Under the pieces are notes generated by a model that had not been told where the DNA came from, ran no database searches, and was given only the letters and a program-made list of their open reading frames with translations. From Sphingomonas phyllosphaerae (lineage in GTDB: Bacteria > Pseudomonadota > Alphaproteobacteria > Sphingomonadales > Sphingomonadaceae), in the NCBI GenBank assembly GCA_036946405.1, contig JAQIJC010000001.1, forward strand, positions 3,299,501-3,363,500: a stretch of DNA of 64,000 nt, in the 5' to 3' direction. Made by a program: the position numbers and the translations under genes. Shown piece by piece: positions 1-7,775 of the stretch; within the stretch, counting starts at the first letter, position 1, and each line of letters starts with the position of its first letter.

Positions 1-1070
1 CCGGTTTGCACCACCTGCTCAACAACATCGTGTGGTTCGTGATGGGCGACTATCACGGTAGCACCGGCGACCTGCGGCGCTTCTTCGCGGGCGATCCGAG
101 TGCGGGCGCGTTCATGGCCGGGTTCTTCCCGGTGATGATGTTCGGCCTGCCTGCCGCCTGCCTCGCGATGTACCATGCCGCGCTGCCGGAGCGGCGCAAG
201 GCGATCGGCGGGATGCTGTTCAGCCTCGCGCTCACCTCGATGCTGACCGGCGTGACCGAGCCGATCGAGTTCAGCTTCATGTTCCTCGCGCCGATCCTCT
301 ATGCGGTCCACGCGGTGCTGACCGGCGCGTCGATGGCGCTGATGGACGCGCTGGGGGTGAAGCTCGGCTTCGGCTTCTCGGCGGGACTGCTCGACTACGT
401 GCTGAACTTCCGGCTCGCGACCCGGCCGCTGCTGCTGCTCCCGGTCGGCGCGGTCTATTTCGCGCTCTATTACGGGCTGTTCCGCTTCTTCATCGCGCGC
501 TTCGATCTCAAGACACCTGGCCGCGAGCCGGTCGAGGGCGAGGCTGCGGCGGCGGTGCCGGTGGCGGCGGGCGAGCGCGGCGCGGCCTATGCCCGCGCGC
601 TGGGCGGGGCGGCCAACCTCGTCGAGGTCGGGGCGTGCACCACGCGGTTGCGGCTCAACGTCCGCGACCAGCAGGCAGTCGACGATGCCGCGCTCAAGGC
701 GCTCGGCGCACGCGGGCTGATCCGCCCCTCGCCGACCGCGTTGCAGGTCGTGCTCGGCCCGATCGCCGATGTCGTCGCGGTCGAGATCCGCGATGCGCTC
801 GCGGCCGGTGGGGTGACGGTCGCGGCGGTCAACGTCGTCGATGACGCCGCCGATGCACCGGTTGCGTTGTCAGGGCCCGCGCTGGCGGCGCTCGGCGGCG
901 CAGCGAACGTGCGCGCGGCGAGCGTCCATCCGGGGCGCGTGCGGGTGACGCTGACGGAGGCGAAGGTCGACGAAGCGGCGCTGCGTACCTTGGGTGTCCG
1001 CGCGGTGGCGCGCCCGGCAGATGGCACGCTGCACCTGCTCGTCGCGGATGCGGCAGCGTTAACCGATTGA
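1..1070 (+). CDS. nagE: N-acetylglucosamine-type PTS permease, EIIC-EIIB (5' truncated)
   Basis: The gene is cut by the left edge; the frame is already open at base 3 and reads GLHHLLNNIVWF, typical of the EIIC domain of glucose/GlcNAc permeases. Counting from the TTG at 6, the membrane EIIC part runs to about residue 170 and includes the conserved GVTEPIEF motif (residues 82-89). A linker follows, then an EIIB domain with the phosphorylatable cysteine in CTTRLRL (Cys211). The last 60-70 residues look like a second EIIB fold in which the cysteine position reads HPGRVRV, so it cannot be phosphorylated there. No EIIA is present, so a separate protein must supply it. GlcNAc specificity is inferred from the adjoining GntR regulator and hexosaminidase; glucose is the main alternative. 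Confidence 0.85.
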   Translation, partial: GLHHLLNNIVWFVMGDYHGSTGDLRRFFAGDPSAGAFMAGFFPVMMFGLPAACLAMYHAALPERRKAIGGMLFSLALTSMLTGVTEPIEFSFMFLAPILYAVHAVLTGASMALMDALGVKLGFGFSAGLLDYVLNFRLATRPLLLLPVGAVYFALYYGLFRFFIARFDLKTPGREPVEGEAAAAVPVAAGERGAAYARALGGAANLVEVGACTTRLRLNVRDQQAVDDAALKALGARGLIRPSPTALQVVLGPIADVVAVEIRDALAAGGVTVAAVNVVDDAADAPVALSGPALAALGGAANVRAASVHPGRVRVTLTEAKVDEAALRTLGVRAVARPADGTLHLLVADAAALTD

Positions 1071-1083
1071 ACGTCACCCCGGA

Positions 1084-1275
1084 CTAGAGCGTTACCGGAC
1101 CAAGTTGGATCATCGGCACGGAGGAGATTTTGGTGTGGTGCGAGGCGTGAGGAGGGAGCGATGCAAAAGCATCGTGACCGACGAGCAACGCGGCATCACA
1201 CCGAAAGCGCCCCGCCGCGCAGCGGTCGCCCGCAGGGCGATGACGGTGGTTCAACTTGGTCCGGTAACGCTCTAG
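1084..1275. mobile_element. MITE-like element with perfect 24-bp terminal inverted repeats, inserted in a REP
   Basis: The 24 bases at 1084-1107 are the exact reverse complement of 1252-1275; the inner 20 bases of the left repeat are AGCGTTACCGGACCAAGTTG. An inner imperfect repeat (TTTGGTGTGGTG near 1130 against CATCACACCGAAA near 1194) extends the dyad. There is no credible coding frame, so this looks like a 192-bp non-autonomous element. It interrupts a family A REP: GTCACCCCGGA stands to its left and ATCCGGGGTCCCGC to its right. CTAG at both borders could be a 4-bp target duplication (IS5-like), or TA could be a 2-bp duplication (IS630/mariner-like). Confidence 0.7.
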
Positions 1276-1343
1276 ATCCGGGGTCCCGCTTTTGCCTCAA
1301 GCGTGAAGAAGAAGCGGGGTCCCGGATCAAGTCCGGGACGACG
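1276..1343. repeat. REP family A, interrupted copy (right part)
   Basis: An inverted repeat of ATCCGGGGTCCCGCTT and AAGCGGGGTCCCGGATCAAG around a short A/G-rich loop. The outer left arm is displaced to 1071-1083 by the MITE-like element. It lies between the convergent PTS and GntR genes and may act as a bidirectional transcription-end structure. Confidence 0.7.
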
Positions 1344-1351
1344 GATGGTGG

Positions 1352-2089
1352 TCAGAGATCGGACAATTCTGCCACGAAGTCGTACGCATCGCCGCGGTAG
1401 TAGGAGCGGGTGAACTCCACTGCGCGCCCGTCCCGACGAAATCCGCGGCGCTCGATCAGCAGCCCGGCATGGCCGGCGTCGACACCCAGCATCTTGGCAT
1501 GTTCCGGTCCGAACGGCACCGCGCGCAGCCGCTGGAGCGCGCGCACCGGCCGACAGCCGGCCTTGTCGAGCGCGCTGTACAGCGAGTCCTCGACCGCCTC
1601 GACCGACGGCAAACAGTAACCGGCGATCGTCGACACCTCCAGTGCCATCGGCTCATCGTCGGCATGGCGGATGCGCTGGAAGCGGAACACCGGCGCGCCC
1701 GGCGACAGGCCCAGCGCCATACTTTCCTCCGGGTTCACCGTGCTGGCGACACGGCTGATCCAGCTGCTCGACGCGGTCTTGCCGCGCGCGGCCATATCCT
1801 CGGAAAAGGACGACAATTTGGAAAAGCTCTTCTCGACGCGCCCGGCGACGAACGTCCCCGCCCCGCGCCGCCGCGTCAGTAAGCCGTCCTCGACCAGCCC
1901 GCCGATCGCCTTGCGCACCGTGATCCGCGACACGTCATATTCGACCGCCAGATCGCGCTCCGCGGGAATCGCGTCGCCCTGGTTAAGAATGCCGCCGTCG
2001 ATGGCCTCGCGGATCACCTGTTGCAACTGGAGGTAGAGCGGCGCGGCATTGCCCTCCCGAAACCGTCCCACCTCGTCCGAAAAGGCCAT
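1352..2089 (-). CDS. GntR family transcriptional regulator with UTRA domain (NagR/DasR-like)
   Basis: A 245-residue GntR/HutC-type repressor. The N-terminal winged helix-turn-helix includes EYDVSRITVRKAIGGLVEDG followed by the RRRGAGTFV wing. The C-terminal two thirds is a UTRA effector domain ending in FTRSYYRGDAYDFVAELS. The chosen ATG at 2089 has AGGAAGGA about 7 bases upstream; the longer frame to 2167 has no such site and adds 26 atypical residues. Beside a GlcNAc-type PTS permease and a hexosaminidase, the likely ligand is an amino-sugar phosphate such as GlcNAc-6-P or GlcN-6-P. It is divergent from the TonB receptor and probably represses the glycan locus. Confidence 0.85.
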   Translation of the reverse strand: MAFSDEVGRFREGNAAPLYLQLQQVIREAIDGGILNQGDAIPAERDLAVEYDVSRITVRKAIGGLVEDGLLTRRRGAGTFVAGRVEKSFSKLSSFSEDMAARGKTASSSWISRVASTVNPEESMALGLSPGAPVFRFQRIRHADDEPMALEVSTIAGYCLPSVEAVEDSLYSALDKAGCRPVRALQRLRAVPFGPEHAKMLGVDAGHAGLLIERRGFRRDGRAVEFTRSYYRGDAYDFVAELSDL

Positions 2090-2317
2090 CCGCGTTCCTT
2101 CCTGTCGCCGCCGGTACGCGGACCCATCACGTTGACGTAACCGTAGCCCAACGCCCACGCCACGCAACCCCGCGGGCCGACCCGCATGATACCAGCCGAT
2201 CGCGCGTGCCCGCCGTGGCGACTGTCACATCAAAAACACAGGTCTGAACAAAAACCTAAAAATCGCTTTTGCACATGAAACAATTTCGTAACGAGGTATG
2301 TCCGGGCTGATCCAAAT

Positions 2318-2331
2318 TGGTTATAAGACCA
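2318..2331. promoter_or_regulatory. candidate GntR (NagR/DasR-like) operator
   Basis: TGGTTATAAGACCA is an inverted repeat (TGGT-N6-ACCA; the outer context ATTGGT/ACCAGT extends the dyad) located 93 bp upstream of the TonB receptor ATG and in the divergent region with the GntR gene. It resembles the TGGTCTAGACCA core of DasR/NagR sites but has a 2-bp longer centre. Assignment is by similarity and position only. Confidence 0.45.
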
Positions 2332-2423
2332 GTCCAGAACCGATGCGACCCGTGACGGCAAGCGGTTGGTTCACGGTCCGTTTCCCAACGCCCATGCGGA
2401 CGGGCATCAGAGGGGGTTCAATT

Positions 2424-5216
2424 ATGCGCTTGCGTCAGATGATGCTGGTTTCCACCGCCATGATCGGCTTCACCGCCGTCAGCGCGCAGGCGCAGCAGGC
2501 GCCCGCAACGCCGCCGTCGAGCACCGCCCCCGACAATACGCAGGCCGACGGCACGGTTGGCGACGACATCGTCGTCACCGGCTATGCGGGCAGCCTCCGT
2601 CAAGCGATCGAGCTCAAGCGCAACGCCAATGCGGTCGTCGATGCGATCTCGGCGGAAGACATCGGCAAGTTCCCCGACCGCAACGTCGCCGAATCGCTCG
2701 CGCACATTCCCGGCGTCTCGATCGACCGTCGCTTCGGTGAGGGCGAGAAGGTCGCGATCCTCGGCACCGATCCGGCGCTCAACCGGATGCTGCTCGACGG
2801 CCACGCGCTCGCCTCGGCCGACTGGGGCGGCAACGACAACGATCCGTCGAGCCGGACCTTCAACTATTCGCTGCTCGCCCCCGAACTGGTCGACCGGCTG
2901 GAAGTCTACAAGTCGCCCGAGGCGCGGCTCGAGGACGGCAGCCTCGGCGGTACGGTGATCGTCCGCACGCGTCGCCCGCTGGAGCTGGACGCCAATTCGC
3001 TGTTCGCGTCGGGCGGCTACACCTACAACGACCGTTCCGAGAAGGGCAGCGTCCGCGGCTCGGGGCTGTACAGCTGGAAGAATGCGGACGAAACGTTCGG
3101 CTTCCTCGTCGCCGGTACCTACGACAAGCAGCAGCTGGTCCGCGCCGGTGTCGAATTCTTCGGCTATCAGAGCGGTGCCGACTTTTTCCAGAAGAACGCC
3201 GACGGCTCGGTAAGGCGCGATGCCTCGGGACAGGGCATCCTGCAGAACCAGTCCGCCACGCTGAGCGGCGGCACCCGCGAGGACCTGATCAACGCGGTCG
3301 CACCGTTCGGGATCAACTACGCCTATTTCCAGCAACAGCGCGAGCGCACCAGCGTGTCGGGCACGGTGCAATATCGCCCGGCCAGCAACCTGACGCTCAC
3401 GCTGAACGGCCTGCACATCGACGGCAATTACAACAATTACAGCCAGTCGATGTACACGATCCCGGTCGCGTGGAGCGGTGCCGACCTGCAATCCGCGACG
3501 ATCTCGAACGGCGTGGTCACCAACGCCAGCTTCGGCGCGGCGACCAGCCAGCGCAATGCGCAGCTCGATACGCTGGTGCGCTCGACCAAGCTGAAGACCG
3601 ACAACCTCAACTTCTTCGCCGACTGGGAAGGCGATAACGGCGCCAAGGTGTCGTTCGTCGCCGGCTGGAGCAAGGCGACCGGCGGGCGCAATCCCGAATA
3701 TCTGTTCAACGTGCAGACCAAGCTGCCGTTCAGCTACGCGATCTCACCGACGTCGGCCGAAGTGAACTTCACCGGCGATCTCACCAACCCGGCCAATTAC
3801 TTCACCAATCCGGGCAACAATCCTGTCACGATCGAGGGCACCCCGTACCTCGTCAACGGCACGCAATTGAACGCCGCGCAGATCGGCGGGCTGGACTATA
3901 GCGTCACCACCGATCGCGACGCGTTCGGCGGCTTCGACGCGGTCGTGCCGCTGGGTGACGGCTTCTTCAAGCAGGTGCTGATCGGCGCGCGGATCACCGA
4001 TCACGTCAACAAGATCGACGCGCGCGGCATCAACAGCTATCTGACCACGTCGAAGGACGGCTCGCAGCTCGGCGTCACGACGCTGACCACGCCGGACGGG
4101 ATCTTCGACGGTTCGGGCGGGTCGGGCACCGCGACCAAGTATCTCAACCTGCCGCGCGAGGCGGTGATCGAGATCCTTGCGAACAGCATCAACACCCCGC
4201 TGTTCTACAAGGTCGGCGCCTCGACGCGCGTCGAGGAGCGGACCGCGGCGAGCTATATCCAGGTCAATTTCGACCAGGGCGGGCTGCGCGGCAACCTCGG
4301 CGGTCGTCTGGTCTATACCCACGACGCGTCGTATTATGCGCTGTCGCTGCCGACCGCGACCAACCCGAACCCGACGCCGGTGCCGACCAGCACCTCGACC
4401 GACTATCTGAAGTTCCTGCCCGCGCTGAACGTCGCCTACGAAGTGTCGCCGCAGTTCATCGTGCGCGGCGCGGCGGCAAAGGTGATCTCGCGGCCGCGTT
4501 ATCAGGATCTGGCCGCCTCGATCTCGCAGAACGACGTCACGCTGGATGCCGGCGGCGGCAACCCGAACCTGAAGCCGTACGAGTCGACCAACTACGAAAT
4601 CACCGCCGAATTCTACCCGCGTGCCGGTGCGCTGTTGTCGGTCGAACTGTATCGTCGTGAGATCAACAACTACATCATCACCACGACGCAGACCGGGCAG
4701 AGCTTCTACAATTCGCTCGAAGGCCGGGTCATCAACACCTACCGCGTCAACAGCCCGATCAACGCCGGGAAGGCGAAGGTCAACGGCGTGCTGGTCAACG
4801 GTCAGGCCGAAATCTGGGGCGGGTTCGGTATCCAGGCGAACTATGCCTATCAGGACAGCTCGACCTCGGTGATCCCGGGCATCACCGGCTCGCTGAACCT
4901 GCCGTATCTGTCGAAGCACACCGTCAACGTCATTCCCTATTTCGAGAAGGGGCCGTTCCAGGCGCGCGTCAGCTATAACTACCGTTCGTCCTACTTCCGC
5001 TCGATCGGACGCCTAAACTCGTTCGAGATGGTGGCGCCGTACAACCAGCTCGATGCATCGGCGTCGCTGGCGCTGACCAAGAACATCTCGCTGACGGTCA
5101 ACGCGCAGAACCTGCTCGATGAAACCTATCTGCAGTACAGCGGGACGCCCGATCGCCCGTCGGCCTTCTACAAGAACGGCCGCACTTATGTGGGCAGCAT
5201 CACGTTCCGCCTATAA
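2424..5216 (+). CDS. TonB-dependent receptor, oligosaccharide-type
   Basis: A 930-residue outer-membrane receptor. The start at 2424 (AGGGGG 9 bases upstream) gives a clean signal peptide ending AVSAQAQ; the frame remains open to 2298, but that extension carries no signal. A plug domain follows (VVTGYAGSLRQAIEL, then IGKFPDRNVAESLAHIPGVS, LLDGHALAS and EVYKSPEARLEDGSLGGTV), then a long beta-barrel ending in an aromatic-rich strand (YVGSITFRL). The RNVAESLA-type plug is typical of the Xanthomonas/Caulobacter carbohydrate receptor group. It heads the glycosidase cluster, so it most likely imports chito- or N-glycan-derived oligosaccharides into the periplasm, powered by TonB. Substrate is inferred from context only. 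Confidence 0.92.
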   Translation: MRLRQMMLVSTAMIGFTAVSAQAQQAPATPPSSTAPDNTQADGTVGDDIVVTGYAGSLRQAIELKRNANAVVDAISAEDIGKFPDRNVAESLAHIPGVSIDRRFGEGEKVAILGTDPALNRMLLDGHALASADWGGNDNDPSSRTFNYSLLAPELVDRLEVYKSPEARLEDGSLGGTVIVRTRRPLELDANSLFASGGYTYNDRSEKGSVRGSGLYSWKNADETFGFLVAGTYDKQQLVRAGVEFFGYQSGADFFQKNADGSVRRDASGQGILQNQSATLSGGTREDLINAVAPFGINYAYFQQQRERTSVSGTVQYRPASNLTLTLNGLHIDGNYNNYSQSMYTIPVAWSGADLQSATISNGVVTNASFGAATSQRNAQLDTLVRSTKLKTDNLNFFADWEGDNGAKVSFVAGWSKATGGRNPEYLFNVQTKLPFSYAISPTSAEVNFTGDLTNPANYFTNPGNNPVTIEGTPYLVNGTQLNAAQIGGLDYSVTTDRDAFGGFDAVVPLGDGFFKQVLIGARITDHVNKIDARGINSYLTTSKDGSQLGVTTLTTPDGIFDGSGGSGTATKYLNLPREAVIEILANSINTPLFYKVGASTRVEERTAASYIQVNFDQGGLRGNLGGRLVYTHDASYYALSLPTATNPNPTPVPTSTSTDYLKFLPALNVAYEVSPQFIVRGAAAKVISRPRYQDLAASISQNDVTLDAGGGNPNLKPYESTNYEITAEFYPRAGALLSVELYRREINNYIITTTQTGQSFYNSLEGRVINTYRVNSPINAGKAKVNGVLVNGQAEIWGGFGIQANYAYQDSSTSVIPGITGSLNLPYLSKHTVNVIPYFEKGPFQARVSYNYRSSYFRSIGRLNSFEMVAPYNQLDASASLALTKNISLTVNAQNLLDETYLQYSGTPDRPSAFYKNGRTYVGSITFRL

Positions 5217-5243
5217 TCTCAACAACTTGATGTTTTCCTGCCC

Positions 5244-5277
5244 TGGGCCTCCGCATCCGCGGGGGCCCATTTTTTTT
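5244..5277 (+). terminator. rho-independent terminator after the TonB receptor
   Basis: TGGGCCTCCGC-AT-CCGCGGGGGCCCA forms a GC-rich hairpin followed directly by an eight-base T run. It lies 28 bp after the receptor stop and should partly separate the receptor from the glycosidase genes. Confidence 0.85.
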
Positions 5278-5350
5278 GTCCGCGGCATGGACGTGCGCGG
5301 CTGCGGTCGGCATGATGCCCTAAATACCAAAACAGAACCAAGGAGCAGCG

Positions 5351-7666
5351 ATGCGCCGTCTCTGCGTGACCGCCATTGCGGCCATTTCAATGACTTGCCT
5401 CGCGACGCCCGGCGTTGCGCAATCGTTGTTGCCGCTGCCGCAATCGATGGTGCCCGGATCGGGAAGCGTGACGATCGCGGATGGCACGACCGTCAGTGCG
5501 CCCGCCGCCGCCGGTGCCGCGGCCCGGCTGCTGGTCGAGCATGTCCGCGCCACGCGCGGGCTGCGCCTCGCCGTCGCCGATGGCCCGGCACGGATCCGCT
5601 TCGAACAGGATGCCGGCATCACGGGCGCGGAAGCCTATCGCCTGATCGCGACGCGTGAGGGGATCCGCATCCGCGCCGCGACGCCCGCAGGGTTCGTGCA
5701 TGGCGCGATGACGCTGGTGCAGCTGCTCAGCCCCGATGCGCGTGTCAGCCAGCCGGTGCGCGTCAAGGCGGTGACGATCGACGATGCGCCGCGGTTCGGC
5801 TGGCGCGGGTTGATGATCGACCCGGCGCGGCACTTCCTGCCGATGGCCGACCTGCGCCGCATCGTCGACCAGATGGCGGCCGTGAAACTCAACACGCTCC
5901 ACCTCCACCTGACCGACGATCAGGGCTGGCGCTTCGAGGTGAAGCGCTATCCGAAGCTGACCGAAATTGGTGCGTGGCGCACCCCGCCCGCGACCGGCGG
6001 CGCCGCCCCAACGACGCGTGTCGGCGGTTTCTATACGCAAGACGAGTTGCGCGCGCTGGTCGGCTATGCCGGCGAGCGCGCGATCACGATCGTGCCCGAG
6101 ATCGACTTGCCCGGGCATGCCACCGCCTTGGTCGCGACCTATCCCGAGCTGGGCATCCTCGGCGACCGTCCGCCGGTCGGCAATCGCTGGGGAATCGAAC
6201 CCTATCTGTTCAATCCGGGGCCGAAGGGGATCGCCTTCGTTAAGGAGGTGCTCGACGAGCTGACCGACGTCTTCCCGGGCACCTATATCCATCTCGGCGG
6301 GGACGAGGCGCTCAAGGACCAGTGGCAGCGCAGCCCGGTGGTGCAGGCACAGATCAAGGCGATGGGCCTCAAGGACGAGGACGCGCTGCAAAGCTGGATG
6401 ATCGAGCAGTTCGGCGCCTATCTGCAGGGCAAGGGCCGGCGCCTGATCGGCTGGGACGAAATTCTAGAGGGCGGCCTGCCGGCATCGGCATCGGTGATGT
6501 CGTGGCGCGGCGAGCAGGGCGCGGTCGCCGCCGCCAATCTGGGGCATGACGTCGTGCTGTCGCCGGGCACGCCGCTTTACCTCGATCGCGTGCAAAGCCG
6601 GCTGGCCACCGAGGTGCCGGGGCAGAATGTCGTCAGCTCGCTTGCCGACGTCTACGCCTATGATCCGATGCCCGCCGGCATCCCTGCCGACCGCGCGCAT
6701 CACGTGCTCGGCGCGCAGGGCAATGCGTGGAGCGAGTATATGGTCACGCCGGCCGAAGTGGAGTTCCATCTGTTCCCGCGTGCGGCGGCGATCGCCGAGA
6801 TCACCTGGTCGGCGAAGGACCGGCGCGATCTCACCGGCTTCCTGCCACGCGTGCAGCGTCAGTCGGCGCGCTGGGCGAGCGGTGGCATCACCGTCGCCGA
6901 CAGCGCCTTCGCGGTCGATTTCGCGGTCGGCGGATCGCGCGGCGATGCCCTGCGCGCGAACCGCGTCCCGCTGACACTGTCGACGCAGGCGGGCTATGGC
7001 ACGATCCGCTATACCACCGATGGCAGCACACCAGGCGCCGGATCGCGCCTATATCGTGCGCCGCTGTCGCTGACGCCCGGCGTGACGGTGCGCGCGGCCG
7101 CCTTCGATCAAGCCGGGCGGCCGACCGCCGCGATGCGCACCTTCGACACGTCACGCACCGCGTTGCTGCTGCGCGGCAACAACGATCTGGCCCCGTGTGG
7201 GACCGGGCCGTTCGGGCTGCGCGTGCCGCTGACCCCCGATGCGACCGAAGCGTCCCCGGCGTACAACCTCAATCTGTTCAACACCTGCGCCGTCTATCCG
7301 GCTGCGCCGCTGGACGTCGCGGGCGGGTATAAGGTCGAGGTGGTGCGGCTAGCGCGCAACTGGGCGCTCGGCCACGACGGCGCGAAGTCGCGACAGCATC
7401 ATGCGGTGTCACCCTATGGCGAGTTGCTGGTCCAGTTCGGCTGCGTGGCCGCGACCAAGGCGCAGGACGCTGGCGACAAGACCGCCAGGCCTGTCGCGAT
7501 CGGCGCGTTTCCGCTGCCCGATCCCGCGCGCGCGCCGCAACGCTTCACCTTCGAAGGCACGCTGCCGAAGATGGCGGGAGATCAGGACATCTGTTTTCAG
7601 TTCACCTCGCCGCTCAGCGATCCCTATTACGCGGTCGCCAGCGTCCAGTTGACCGAGCGCCGCTGA
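5351..7666 (+). CDS. beta-N-acetylhexosaminidase, GH20
   Basis: A 771-residue secreted enzyme that removes terminal beta-linked GlcNAc or GalNAc. AAGGAG precedes the ATG; the signal peptide ends at GVAQ. A GH20b-type N-domain is followed by the catalytic barrel with WRGLMIDPARHFLP, HLHLTDDQGWR and the catalytic Asp318-Glu319 pair in HLGGDEA. After about residue 545 there is a chitobiase-type C-terminal fold (RYTTDGSTPGAGSRLY), then about 140 residues of an unassigned beta-rich module with several cysteines. In this cluster it would trim antennary GlcNAc of N-glycans or chito-oligomers, supplying GlcNAc for the PTS upstream. Substrate-assisted catalysis is known for the family. Confidence 0.93.
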   Translation: MRRLCVTAIAAISMTCLATPGVAQSLLPLPQSMVPGSGSVTIADGTTVSAPAAAGAAARLLVEHVRATRGLRLAVADGPARIRFEQDAGITGAEAYRLIATREGIRIRAATPAGFVHGAMTLVQLLSPDARVSQPVRVKAVTIDDAPRFGWRGLMIDPARHFLPMADLRRIVDQMAAVKLNTLHLHLTDDQGWRFEVKRYPKLTEIGAWRTPPATGGAAPTTRVGGFYTQDELRALVGYAGERAITIVPEIDLPGHATALVATYPELGILGDRPPVGNRWGIEPYLFNPGPKGIAFVKEVLDELTDVFPGTYIHLGGDEALKDQWQRSPVVQAQIKAMGLKDEDALQSWMIEQFGAYLQGKGRRLIGWDEILEGGLPASASVMSWRGEQGAVAAANLGHDVVLSPGTPLYLDRVQSRLATEVPGQNVVSSLADVYAYDPMPAGIPADRAHHVLGAQGNAWSEYMVTPAEVEFHLFPRAAAIAEITWSAKDRRDLTGFLPRVQRQSARWASGGITVADSAFAVDFAVGGSRGDALRANRVPLTLSTQAGYGTIRYTTDGSTPGAGSRLYRAPLSLTPGVTVRAAAFDQAGRPTAAMRTFDTSRTALLLRGNNDLAPCGTGPFGLRVPLTPDATEASPAYNLNLFNTCAVYPAAPLDVAGGYKVEVVRLARNWALGHDGAKSRQHHAVSPYGELLVQFGCVAATKAQDAGDKTARPVAIGAFPLPDPARAPQRFTFEGTLPKMAGDQDICFQFTSPLSDPYYAVASVQLTERR

Positions 7667-7775
7667 TGCGGTCGCTGGCCATGCCGCCGTCGGCGACGCC
7701 GCGACTGACGAAACGAAACCCGACATTTGTACAATTGACGCGCGCGCCGACGCTGCGCTCGCGGGGAGAACGCAT

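Noticed and set aside
2250..2280. Second operator (AGGT-N10-ACCT) before the GntR gene
   Set aside because: Short half-sites in AT-rich sequence; too likely by chance.
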